From the NCBI RefSeq assembly GCF_034263275.1, contig NZ_CP139559.1:2790001-2854000 (forward strand): a stretch of DNA of 64,000 bases, written 5' to 3'. Below are positions 43,151-51,203 of this stretch, in pieces. Position numbers and translations under genes: made by a program. Under the pieces are notes generated by a model. That model was not told where the DNA came from. It ran no database searches and was given only the letters and a program-made list of their open reading frames with translations. The DNA comes from Mucilaginibacter sp. cycad4. GTDB lineage: Bacteria; Bacteroidota; Bacteroidia; Sphingobacteriales; Sphingobacteriaceae. Every line of letters starts with the position of its first letter. Position 1 is the first letter of the stretch.

Positions 43151-43747
43151 ATGAACAAAGGCGAGCAAAAAAGGCAATTCATTATTGAGCAGGCAGCCAT
43201 TCTATTTAATGAAAGGGGGATTGCCGGCACCTCGGTTGATGAGGTGCTTGAAGTTGCCAATACCAGTAAGGGATGTTTTTACGGTCATTTTGAAAGTAAA
43301 GATGAACTGGCACAAGCCGCCGTCGATTACCTTTTAGGCAAACTAAACGACAGAAGGAACAACACAGTAAGCAAGCATAAAACCGCCATTGCCAAGATCA
43401 ATGCCGCTTTAGACAACAGCAAAAACCCATTGAAAAGTTATATTGAAGGCGGCTGCCCAATAGTTAACTTTTCGACAGAGACGGATGATACTAACCCGGC
43501 CATCAAAAAAAAGTTAAAGGACATGGTTGACACCGCTATAGCAACCTATGCCAATATTATTCAGGACGGAATTGATAACGGAGAACTCTCAAACGCTATA
43601 AATCCTGTTGAGTTTGCAACGCGGATGATGCTTTCGATAGAAGGCGGCAACGCGATATGCAGGGTATTAAACAGCACAAAGCCAATGCAGATCATGATCA
43701 AAAGCCTGAAAACCGAACTGGCGTCATACGCCCTGGAAAAAGCATAA
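43151..43747 (+). CDS. TetR family transcriptional repressor
   Basis: A 198-residue protein. The N-terminal helix-turn-helix (IIEQAAILFNERGIAGTSVDEVLEVANTSKGCFYGHFESKDEL) is a clean TetR_N match, and the C-terminal ligand-binding part is all helical (TetR_C type, with GGCPIVNFSTE). It is divergent from a drug exporter gene, the classic layout for a repressor that releases DNA when the drug binds. The three operator copies in the shared region support that. The ATG is 19 bp after the -7 box. The terminus is convergent with the TlpA gene, with 5 bp between the stops. Confidence 0.93.
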   Translation: MNKGEQKRQFIIEQAAILFNERGIAGTSVDEVLEVANTSKGCFYGHFESKDELAQAAVDYLLGKLNDRRNNTVSKHKTAIAKINAALDNSKNPLKSYIEGGCPIVNFSTETDDTNPAIKKKLKDMVDTAIATYANIIQDGIDNGELSNAINPVEFATRMMLSIEGGNAICRVLNSTKPMQIMIKSLKTELASYALEKA

Positions 43748-43752
43748 ACACG

Positions 43753-45198
43753 CTATGGCTTCGCGATAGCCTCATTGATTAATTGTTCGGCCTGCGGGCT
43801 CCCCGGACCGGGAGCATCAAAGCTGAGCATTCTTCCTTCTTTGTCAATCAGTATATATTTTGGAATTGCATAGGCTATGTATGATTGTGCAACTATGCCG
43901 TCTTTGTCATAAAGCTGCAGCCAATCCGGCTTTTCTTCTTTGAGTGCATTCCTCCATTCCTTTTCCCCGTCATGTACGGCGATACTAACAAAAGCAACCT
44001 GCTGATTAGCTTTAAATTTGTCGCTTAGTTTTTTATATGCAGGCATCTCCTGGCGGCATGGCCCGCACCAGCTGGCCCAAAGGTCAATATAAACAACTTT
44101 TCCTTTAAAATCGGCCAGGCTAAAAACCTTGCCATAATCGCTGGGCAAAGTAAAAGCCGGAGCCGGTTTCCCAATTTGCACCTGCATCAGCTGTAGCTTT
44201 TTTTCGGTAAAATTACCGGCGATGTTATTTTTTAAAGCCGGGTTACTAATTGCGTCAATGAATACGCGCATCTCCTTTTGGGCAATATTCAACTTTTCAA
44301 GAGAGTTAGCACCACCAATTCTTTTTTCAACGTACCGGTTCAGATAATAGTCCCTAACCTTGCCGGTAAAAAGCTGTTTGATTTTTTCAAGGGGATAACC
44401 GGGCTGCTTTACCAATGCAGAATCGCGCAGCTGATCCAGGCGCTGTTCATAGACATAGTAAAGCGGCAGTACCCATGTTTTATAATCTTCTGATACTAAA
44501 TACTCGTCGCGCGATATACCTTTTGAAAATGCCGAAGGGGTATTTTTTGACACCAGTTCCTGCATCTGCGCTGCATTGTATTTGCTCAAGTCGAGATGCT
44601 GAAGGATCATATAAAAGCTCATGCTTTGGTTATCCAAATCAATCATTTTCTTAAACGTATTGAAATATTGATCCTGCTTTGCCGGCTTGTTAAACACCAC
44701 ATTTAGTAACGAGTCTTCCAACGCCTTGCTTTTTCTGAGGAATTGGATTAACTCATCGGTCTTTAGTTCATACCACGCTGTCTTGTCGTTCCGGGCTACC
44801 AGGATCGAATCTAATTTTACACGGTATTGATTGGTTTCGGCACCTATACCAGTTATCTTTTTAGTTTTCGACAGGTTGATGTAATCAACAGCATCACCGG
44901 TTATATGGAGGTTATAACCCGGCGCTACATAGATCCGGTTGATTTGCGTATTGTTTTGCTGGATGCTGGTGCGTTGAGGCCTTACTATTTTGTTTGTTTT
45001 TAAATAAAACTCACCGAAATCATTAAGCCTGATTGTATCTATCAGAAATTTACCGTTGGCATCTTCAAAAAAGATCTTCAACATTTTTTCGGCCGAATTA
45101 CTGAGTTTCCCCTGTATAACAAGCGGTTGAACCGGGGTTTGAGCTACTCCCCTGCCGATAAAATAAAATGAGAGCAGGAACAGGATTATTTTTTTCAT
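43753..45198 (-). CDS. TlpA-like thiol-disulfide reductase with N-terminal DUF4369-type domain
   Basis: About 481 residues. A signal peptide (MKKIILFLLSFYFIGRGVAQ) leads to a beta-rich N-terminal domain (about 25-130; VIQGKLSNSAEKMLKIFFED, DUF4369-like), a helical middle (about 130-330), and a thioredoxin domain (about 345-481) with WCGPC at 377-381, cis-Pro in AIPKYILID, and KGKVVYIDLWASW. Such proteins reduce or rearrange disulfides in the periplasm of Bacteroidota. The start was moved from 45249 to the ATG at 45196-45198 because the signal peptide begins there. It is monocistronic. The partner is unknown. Confidence 0.9.
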   Translation of the reverse strand: MKKIILFLLSFYFIGRGVAQTPVQPLVIQGKLSNSAEKMLKIFFEDANGKFLIDTIRLNDFGEFYLKTNKIVRPQRTSIQQNNTQINRIYVAPGYNLHITGDAVDYINLSKTKKITGIGAETNQYRVKLDSILVARNDKTAWYELKTDELIQFLRKSKALEDSLLNVVFNKPAKQDQYFNTFKKMIDLDNQSMSFYMILQHLDLSKYNAAQMQELVSKNTPSAFSKGISRDEYLVSEDYKTWVLPLYYVYEQRLDQLRDSALVKQPGYPLEKIKQLFTGKVRDYYLNRYVEKRIGGANSLEKLNIAQKEMRVFIDAISNPALKNNIAGNFTEKKLQLMQVQIGKPAPAFTLPSDYGKVFSLADFKGKVVYIDLWASWCGPCRQEMPAYKKLSDKFKANQQVAFVSIAVHDGEKEWRNALKEEKPDWLQLYDKDGIVAQSYIAYAIPKYILIDKEGRMLSFDAPGPGSPQAEQLINEAIAKP

Positions 45199-45382
45199 AG
45201 ATGTAACTGGTAGGTTTAAACAAATATAAAGTTCAGCAGCCGATTTCAATACAACTTCAGGATTTTGTTTGCATGTTATCCCAACCCGGGGAACAGGCCG
45301 ATCGTACGGTTAGTTCACAAGTGAGAGCGCAACCAAATCAGCCTTGCTAATTATAAAAAACGAAAAAATTATCATAAAATGC

Positions 45383-45394
45383 TAAATCGATTTA
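45383..45394. promoter_or_regulatory. Candidate LacI-type operator upstream of GH78
   Basis: TAAATCGATTTA, a perfect 12-bp palindrome with central CG as in LacI-family operators, about 80 bp before the GH78 ATG. Near copies occur around the lacI gene (49878-49889) and at the GH2 start (54170-54181). Confidence 0.55.
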
Positions 45395-45475
45395 ATATAT
45401 TAGTCAAACCAATTAACTACTTAATGCAAGCAGGAAAAACAACCTGGCCATCACCAATTAACCAATGAAATCTGC

Positions 45476-47842
45476 ATGAAACATTTTCTGATTTTAATTT
45501 TATTTGTAACTACCCTTTTCTCATCACAAAACAGTAATGCCCGGCCTGTTCATAAAACTGCAGAGGAACGGACATGGAATGCACAATGGATCTCCGTGCC
45601 TAACATCACCGGAAATGAATACGGTATTTATTATTTCCGTAAAAGCGTTGAGCTTACCAACAAGCCGGCCAGTTTTGTTATTCATGTATCGGCCGATAAC
45701 CGGTACAAACTCTATGTAAATGGCACGTTGGTATCATTAGGCCCGGCAAGAGGTGACACTTTTTACTGGAACTATGAAACCGTCGACCTTGCCCCGTATC
45801 TCGTAGCCGGTAAAAATACTGTAGCTGCTTTAGTGTGGAACGAAGCTCAATACCGCCCTGAAGCACAGATCAGTGTCCGTACCGCCTTTATTATACAAGG
45901 CAATTCAGCAGCCGAAGAGATCCTTAATACCAATAACACCTGGAAAAGCATCCAGGATAAAGGCTATCAGCCCATCTGGGGCTATTTTGCTGCCAGCACG
46001 GGTGAAATGGTGGACCTGAATAAAAGTATTATGAACTGGTATTCGCCTAACTTGGATGATAGCAGCTGGCCAAAGGCGGCTAACCTCTTCGGCGGGCAAT
46101 TAAAAGGCCGGTGGGACGGGTTCGGCTGGCAATTGGTACCATCCTCAATTCCGCACCAGGAATTAATTTATGAGCGGATCCCTGTTGTACGTAAAGCTTC
46201 CGGGATGAGTGTTCCCCCGGCTTTTCCGGGCACTAAAGCAACGCTTACTATTCCTGCAAATACTACCGTTACCATGCTGCTTGATCAAACGCATCTTACC
46301 AATGCCTATCCTACCATTAATTTCAGCGGCGGGAAAGATGCCGGGATCTCCTTAAGCTATGCCGAGTCGCTTTTTGATAATTTAAGCAAATATGGCATGC
46401 GTAAAGGCAACCGTAATGATGTGGAGGGTAAGGATTTTTCGGGCAGAAATGATAGTTTGATCTCCAATGGCAGCAAAGGACAATCATATACTACGCTCAA
46501 CTTCCGTACTTTTAGGTACATCCGCTTAATTGTGCATACGCAAAGCGAGCCTTTGGTTATTGATGACCTGTACGGCACCTTTACCGGCTATCCATTTAAG
46601 CAACGTGCCATTTTCAATACCGATAATAAGGAGATAAAACAGATGCTCGATATTGGCTGGCGCACCGCCCGTCTTAATGCGTTTGAAACCTATACAGATT
46701 GCCCTTATTATGAGCAGTTGCAATACATCGGCGATACCCGTATCCAGGCCATGATATCCTACTACTATAGCGGCGACGACCGGCTGGCCCGCAATGCCAT
46801 TAACCTAATGGATCACTCCCGTTTGACAGAAGGCGTTACCCAAAGCCGTTACCCAACCCATGATACCCAGATCATTTCAACTTTTTCATTATGGTACATA
46901 GGCACGCTGTACGATTACTGGATGTACCGTGATGACAGTAATTTTATTAAGGGTAAGCTGGATGGCGAACGGGCAGTATTAAAGTTTTTCAGCCAATACC
47001 AACAAGCTGATGGCTCATTAAAAAACACTCCGTACTGGACGTTTGTAGATTGGGCCAGCGGCAAAAACTGGGAAGTAGGCTCGCCGCCAAAAGGCACCGA
47101 CGACAGCTCAGCCATTATTGATTTGCAATTACTTTGGGCTTACCAATGGGCTGCTGCTATGGAAACCAAAATGGGCATGCCGGGTTATGCTACTTTATAT
47201 AACAAAGAAGCCGCTAAGCTTAAGCAAACCATTCAACGTAAATATTGGGACCCCGCGAAATTGCTGTATGCCGATACCCGGGACAAAAAACAATTTTCGC
47301 AGCATGCCAATTCATTAGCCATACTTACAGGCATGGTGAAAAACGCAGATCTGCCTGTGTTATCTAAAAGATTATTGACTGATACGTCTTTAACTCAATG
47401 CACCATTTACTTTAAATATTACCTGCACCAGGCATTGGTAAAAGGTGGTTTAGGCAACGATTATATGAACTGGCTGGGTATCTGGCGCGACAATATTAAA
47501 ATGGGCTTAACCACCTGGGCCGAATACTCCGATCTTAAATACAGCCGTTCAGATTGTCATGCATGGGGAAGCAGCCCCAACATTGAATTCTTCAGGACTG
47601 TTTTGGGTATTGACAGCTATTCGCCCGGATTCAGCAAGATCAAGATCGAACCTCATTTGGGAACGATGACCAATGTGAGCGGCGAGATCCCACATCCTAA
47701 TGGCAAGGTTGCAGTAGCTTATATTTTAGAAAATAACAGGTGGAAAATAAAGGTCAGCTTACCACAGCACACATCCGGTATATTGGTTTGGAAAGCGAAA
47801 TCATACCCGCTTAAAGCTGGTAAAAATGTGATGGTTATTTAA
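45476..47842 (+). CDS. GH78 family (alpha-L-rhamnosidase-like) glycoside hydrolase
   Basis: A 788-residue secreted enzyme: signal peptide (MKHFLILILFVTTLFSSQ), N-terminal beta-sandwich domains (about 30-380; DNRYKLYVNGTLVSLGPARGD), then an (alpha/alpha)6 barrel. The segment DCPYYEQLQYIGD starting at Asp408, with Glu413, sits where rhamnosidases have DCPxRxER and the catalytic acid. The C-terminal WAEYSDLKYSRSDCHAWGSSPN is also typical. It cleaves terminal alpha-rhamnose from plant or bacterial glycans, or a close sugar. The variant YYEQ suggests a subgroup with different specificity. It is read away from the rest of the sugar genes, behind a candidate LacI operator. It probably feeds the FucP-type permease. 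Confidence 0.87.
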   Translation: MKHFLILILFVTTLFSSQNSNARPVHKTAEERTWNAQWISVPNITGNEYGIYYFRKSVELTNKPASFVIHVSADNRYKLYVNGTLVSLGPARGDTFYWNYETVDLAPYLVAGKNTVAALVWNEAQYRPEAQISVRTAFIIQGNSAAEEILNTNNTWKSIQDKGYQPIWGYFAASTGEMVDLNKSIMNWYSPNLDDSSWPKAANLFGGQLKGRWDGFGWQLVPSSIPHQELIYERIPVVRKASGMSVPPAFPGTKATLTIPANTTVTMLLDQTHLTNAYPTINFSGGKDAGISLSYAESLFDNLSKYGMRKGNRNDVEGKDFSGRNDSLISNGSKGQSYTTLNFRTFRYIRLIVHTQSEPLVIDDLYGTFTGYPFKQRAIFNTDNKEIKQMLDIGWRTARLNAFETYTDCPYYEQLQYIGDTRIQAMISYYYSGDDRLARNAINLMDHSRLTEGVTQSRYPTHDTQIISTFSLWYIGTLYDYWMYRDDSNFIKGKLDGERAVLKFFSQYQQADGSLKNTPYWTFVDWASGKNWEVGSPPKGTDDSSAIIDLQLLWAYQWAAAMETKMGMPGYATLYNKEAAKLKQTIQRKYWDPAKLLYADTRDKKQFSQHANSLAILTGMVKNADLPVLSKRLLTDTSLTQCTIYFKYYLHQALVKGGLGNDYMNWLGIWRDNIKMGLTTWAEYSDLKYSRSDCHAWGSSPNIEFFRTVLGIDSYSPGFSKIKIEPHLGTMTNVSGEIPHPNGKVAVAYILENNRWKIKVSLPQHTSGILVWKAKSYPLKAGKNVMVI

Positions 47843-47853
47843 CAAAAGTTACG

Positions 47854-47948
47854 GTCATACTGAACTTGTTTCAATACCCACTCGCTAAGCCGCTTGCTAA
47901 TCAGTTGCGAACCTGTCCTGTGGGATGCTGAAACAAGTTCAGCACGAC
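47854..47948. repeat. REP-like inverted repeat (CTGAACTTGTTTCA)
   Basis: Perfect 14-bp arms CTGAACTTGTTTCA (47860-47873) and its complement (47929-47942) extend imperfectly to about 28 bp, including ACCCAC/GTGGG. The loop is about 55 bp. The CTGAACTTGTTTCA core is like dispersed palindromic elements common in many bacterial genomes. It lies after the GH78 gene and may end its transcript. Confidence 0.8.
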
Positions 47949-48054
47949 GTTGTGAGGATGTCATTCTGCCTTCAAAACCCCGTTGGATTCCAAAACTTCA
48001 ATGACGATTTTTAGTGTATACTATTTTTAAAACAAGTTCTATAATCAGCAACTT

Positions 48055-48663
48055 TCAATTAAGCAGATGGCGTTCCCCAGGCCTTAAAATCAGTTGTTCC
48101 CTTGCACTTAATAGCACCAGGATAAATAGTACCAGTGCAATGCAAACAACAGCACCAAAGTTAGCGGTCAGGATACTTGAGCTAACACTTTTTTGCCCGC
48201 TTTGCAGCAGGCGGCTGCTCTCTCCCACCTGTATCGCCATCAGTTGATCAAGCGATTTAAGGGCCTCTGTAAAAACATGTTCCATATTATTCCCATCCGT
48301 TTCCTGGGTTTGCAGGCTTAGTAATTGGGTGCGGAAGGTTTTCCATTTCGCAGATTCTTCCCGGGTTAATTCAGTTGCTTCGTACTTTTTAGCTAATACT
48401 TCTATAGCGGCATTATTGCCTTTGATCTGAGCCTGGCTCTCTGAACCTGAAGCCGCCAACAGCTTATTTTCATAAAGCCGGTTGCTTATTTCATGCACAA
48501 AAGTGGCGGGCAGCAAGCGGTTGTTCATCATGGATACCAGCGTTTTATCCAGTTCTTTTACATTATCGCGGCCACTCCAGTTAGCCAGCAAAAGCATAGC
48601 GGTAAGCACGGCTAATGCCAATGCCGTTTTCGCCCTATTTTTTATAATATAAGCCCGTGTCAT
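48055..48663 (-). CDS. Orphan 4HB_MCP sensor-domain membrane protein
   Basis: A 202-residue protein. TM1 lies at about residues 12-30 (AKTALALAVLTAMLLLANW), a four-helix-bundle periplasmic region at about 31-165 (KELDKTLVSMMNNRLLPA, helical throughout), and TM2 at about 168-188. This is the shape of the 4HB_MCP sensor module of chemoreceptors and kinases. No output domain (HAMP, kinase or MA) follows, and the protein ends about 14 residues after TM2. It might be a free sensor partner or a truncated receptor. No chemotaxis genes are near. The next gene downstream on the + side is GH78, convergent. Confidence 0.75.
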   Translation of the reverse strand: MTRAYIIKNRAKTALALAVLTAMLLLANWSGRDNVKELDKTLVSMMNNRLLPATFVHEISNRLYENKLLAASGSESQAQIKGNNAAIEVLAKKYEATELTREESAKWKTFRTQLLSLQTQETDGNNMEHVFTEALKSLDQLMAIQVGESSRLLQSGQKSVSSSILTANFGAVVCIALVLFILVLLSAREQLILRPGERHLLN

Positions 48664-48764
48664 AGCAGTAAATTGTTTCTTTAAAGATAAGATAAGGACA
48701 GGTGTTTACGAAATCCCATCCTTTACATGCGGCTCTCCGTTGTCCCTGTAAATATACTACGTTC

Positions 48765-49790
48765 TTAATTAATCTTTAAACCCGATGAAGATCCCCTGAT
48801 TTGGAGGTTGGTTTTAAGAATTATAGCATGTGAGGCTGTACTAACCCCTTTAGAGTTCAATTTTTTAAGTAACACGGTGATCACGTTATCAGCAATTTCT
48901 TCAACCGGCTGAGCTATGGCGGTTACCGGAGGCGAATACAGCTTAAAAACGTCATAATCGTCAAACGATATCACAGCCATGTCCCCGGGCACTTTGATAC
49001 CCAATGTATTAAATACTTTTAACCCGCAGGTACCTACGTGGTTGGTACCAAAAACTACCGCGTCGAGATCCTGGTGCTTTTTAAAAAATGCAGTCATCGG
49101 CTTAATGATCATTTCTTCATCCTGGTTAAAAACAATCTCTTTAACCACCGGAGCAAAACGGCTTTCCTTCAACGCATCCTTATAACCCTGCACCCGGGCC
49201 AGCATTTGTGTTTGTGTGGAAGCAAATGTGACAAAGGCAATGTTTTTATAACCTTGCTGTATCAAATGCCGGGTGGCATTGTATGTACTGAAAAGATTAT
49301 CAACCTCAACATAATCAGTATTTACCTTTGGTAAATGCCTGTCGAACATTACCACCGGTAAGCCATCCTTCAGCAGTTGTTCTACATCGTCCTCAATACC
49401 TTCGGGCGGAGCAATAATGTAACCATCCACGTGCCTGTCGCGGAACATATTGATCAGTTCCTTGGTTTTTTGGGTATCATTATCGGTACTGCAATAAATT
49501 ATTTTGTAGCCGTTTTTATAAGCCCTATCTTCAATAAGCCGGGCTATGCTGGCAAAAAATGGGTTTGAAATATCTTCAACCATTAAACCAATGGTATTTG
49601 ACTTACCTGTACGCAGGCTTTTGGCCAGTGAGTTGGGCTTATAGCCCACTTCTTCCACGTATTTGGTAACACGCTCTACCAGGTCTTCACCTATCCGTTT
49701 TTCCTTTGCACGCCCGTTCAGTATAAACGATACTGTGGTTTTAGAAACTTTTAATTCATTGGCGATATCAACAATCGATAGTTTTTTCAA
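48765..49790 (-). CDS. LacI family transcriptional regulator with TTG start
   Basis: About 341 residues: an N-terminal LacI-type helix-turn-helix (LSIVDIANELKVSKTTVSFILNG) with hinge, then a periplasmic-binding-protein-like sugar domain (VGYKPNSLAKSLRTGKSNTIGLMVEDISNPFFASIARLIED, FGTNHVGTCG, VISFDDYDVFKLYSPPVTAI). No ATG precedes the HTH. The TTG at 49788-49790 (KKLSIVDI) is chosen because the -7 box TATATTTG (49819-49812) overlaps an upstream in-frame TTG at 49814 and rules it out. It probably senses a sugar from the GH78/GH92/GH2 pathway and binds the AATCGATT-type sites nearby. The FucP-type gene precedes it in the same direction, 110 bp before. Confidence 0.88.
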   Translation of the reverse strand: MKKLSIVDIANELKVSKTTVSFILNGRAKEKRIGEDLVERVTKYVEEVGYKPNSLAKSLRTGKSNTIGLMVEDISNPFFASIARLIEDRAYKNGYKIIYCSTDNDTQKTKELINMFRDRHVDGYIIAPPEGIEDDVEQLLKDGLPVVMFDRHLPKVNTDYVEVDNLFSTYNATRHLIQQGYKNIAFVTFASTQTQMLARVQGYKDALKESRFAPVVKEIVFNQDEEMIIKPMTAFFKKHQDLDAVVFGTNHVGTCGLKVFNTLGIKVPGDMAVISFDDYDVFKLYSPPVTAIAQPVEEIADNVITVLLKKLNSKGVSTASHAIILKTNLQIRGSSSGLKIN

Positions 49791-49811
49791 TGGCTTACAA
49801 TTGGCTAAAAT

Positions 49812-49889
49812 CAAATATAAAATATAATCGCTTAATAATCATGATTTATTAAGCGATTATTGGCCAAAATATAAAAATAAATCGATTAA
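49812..49889 (-). promoter_or_regulatory. lacI promoter with 14-bp inverted repeat and a LacI-type operator
   Basis: The -7 box TATATTTG lies at 49819-49812 (minus). Perfect arms TAATCGCTTAATAA (49825-49838) and its complement (49846-49859) lie just upstream, and TAAATCGATTAA (49878-49889) lies further up. The arms share AATCGCTTAA with the AATCGATTAA motif. They could be operators, or the hairpin could end the FucP-type transcript. Both readings are open. Confidence 0.6.
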
Positions 49890-49899
49890 GCTGATTTGA

Positions 49900-51135
49900 T
49901 TATATTCCTTTTTTATTCAGTTTTGGATAACTGATCCCGAATAAAAATATCACCATATAACAAATGATAGGCAGGTAATAAGCCGTAGCAACATTATGGT
50001 TGGCAATCAGGCCCATAATTGGCGGAAACAATCCTCCGCCTACAACCCCCATTACTATAAATGATGACGCGTTTTGTGTTTGGGAACCTAAATTTTTCAA
50101 CCCCAGGCTAAATATGGTTGGGAACATAATACTGAAAAAGAAGTTGATGAACAGCAATGCCACAAATGACACCACGCCAAAGCCTTGCGCTACAATAACA
50201 CACATCAGGATATTACCCAGGGCAAATACCGCCAGCAGTTTGTTTGGCGCTATGTAACGCATCAGGAAAGTACCGATAAAGCGACCGGCCATCATCATCA
50301 CCATGCTTAATGAAAAATAGTAGCTCGCGCGTTCGTCGGTTAAATGCATGATCTCGTGGCCGTAATTGATAAAAAACGCCCAGGTGCCGCCTTGTGCTGC
50401 CACGTTAAACAGTTGCGCTATGGCCGCAAATACAAAATGCTTTTTTTTGAACAGGCTTTCCGCAATATGTCCTTCACCCGCAACCGCATATGAGTCTGTT
50501 GCTATCACATGCGGATCCTGCAATGAAGGTACTTTTAAAAATGAAAAGGCTACCCCAACCAATGCAATCACCGCTCCTATCACAATATACAGGTGCTTTA
50601 CAGATATCAGATCGTTAGAATGCTCCTGTCCTCCTTTTAAAACGAAATAACCACCCAACAGCGGACCAATAACGCCGCCGACGCCGTTAAAAGCCTGCGA
50701 AAAGTTAATGCGCTGGTCGCTGGTGCGCTGATCGCCGAGTGAGGCAACAAAGGGATGGGCAACGGTTTCGAGTGTAGCCAGGCCGCAAGCCAGGATAAAC
50801 AAGGCTATTCTGAAGAAGTCAAACGATTTAGCATCAGCCGCCGGAACAAACAGGAATGCCCCTGCAGCATAAAGCCCGAGGCCTAAAAGCACGCCGTTTT
50901 TATAACCAAATTTTTTCATGAACATACCTGCCGGGATGCCCATCACCGCGTAAGCACCAAATAATGATAGCTGTACATAAGCCGAACGTGATTTTGAAAC
51001 ATGTAAAACATTTTGAAAATGCTTGTTCAAGGTATCACCAAGGGTCATAGCTATGCCCCAGAGCATAAATAACGAGGTTACAAAAATGAGTACTACAAGG
51101 AACTTGCGTTCGGTGAATTTGGGTTTGGTATCCAT
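49900..51135 (-). CDS. fucP: FucP-like MFS sugar permease
   Basis: A 411-residue carrier with 12 hydrophobic helices. FucP family marks: SLFGAYAVMGIPAGMFMKKFGYK, LETVAHPFVASLGD, RINFSQAFNGVGGVIGPLLGG, and FFSIMFPTIFSLGLKNLG in the second half. The family brings in L-fucose or related sugars with protons. Next to GH78 and GH92, the sugar could be rhamnose, fucose or mannose. It lies between the GH2 gene (upstream) and lacI (downstream), all on the minus strand. The symbol is by family only. Confidence 0.87.
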   Translation of the reverse strand: MDTKPKFTERKFLVVLIFVTSLFMLWGIAMTLGDTLNKHFQNVLHVSKSRSAYVQLSLFGAYAVMGIPAGMFMKKFGYKNGVLLGLGLYAAGAFLFVPAADAKSFDFFRIALFILACGLATLETVAHPFVASLGDQRTSDQRINFSQAFNGVGGVIGPLLGGYFVLKGGQEHSNDLISVKHLYIVIGAVIALVGVAFSFLKVPSLQDPHVIATDSYAVAGEGHIAESLFKKKHFVFAAIAQLFNVAAQGGTWAFFINYGHEIMHLTDERASYYFSLSMVMMMAGRFIGTFLMRYIAPNKLLAVFALGNILMCVIVAQGFGVVSFVALLFINFFFSIMFPTIFSLGLKNLGSQTQNASSFIVMGVVGGGLFPPIMGLIANHNVATAYYLPIICYMVIFLFGISYPKLNKKGI

Positions 51136-51203
51136 TGTGCAGGTTTGTTTGTTAATTGGACCGGTAAATTAGTTTAAAACTTCAACGTACCAAAGGCTTA
51201 TTA

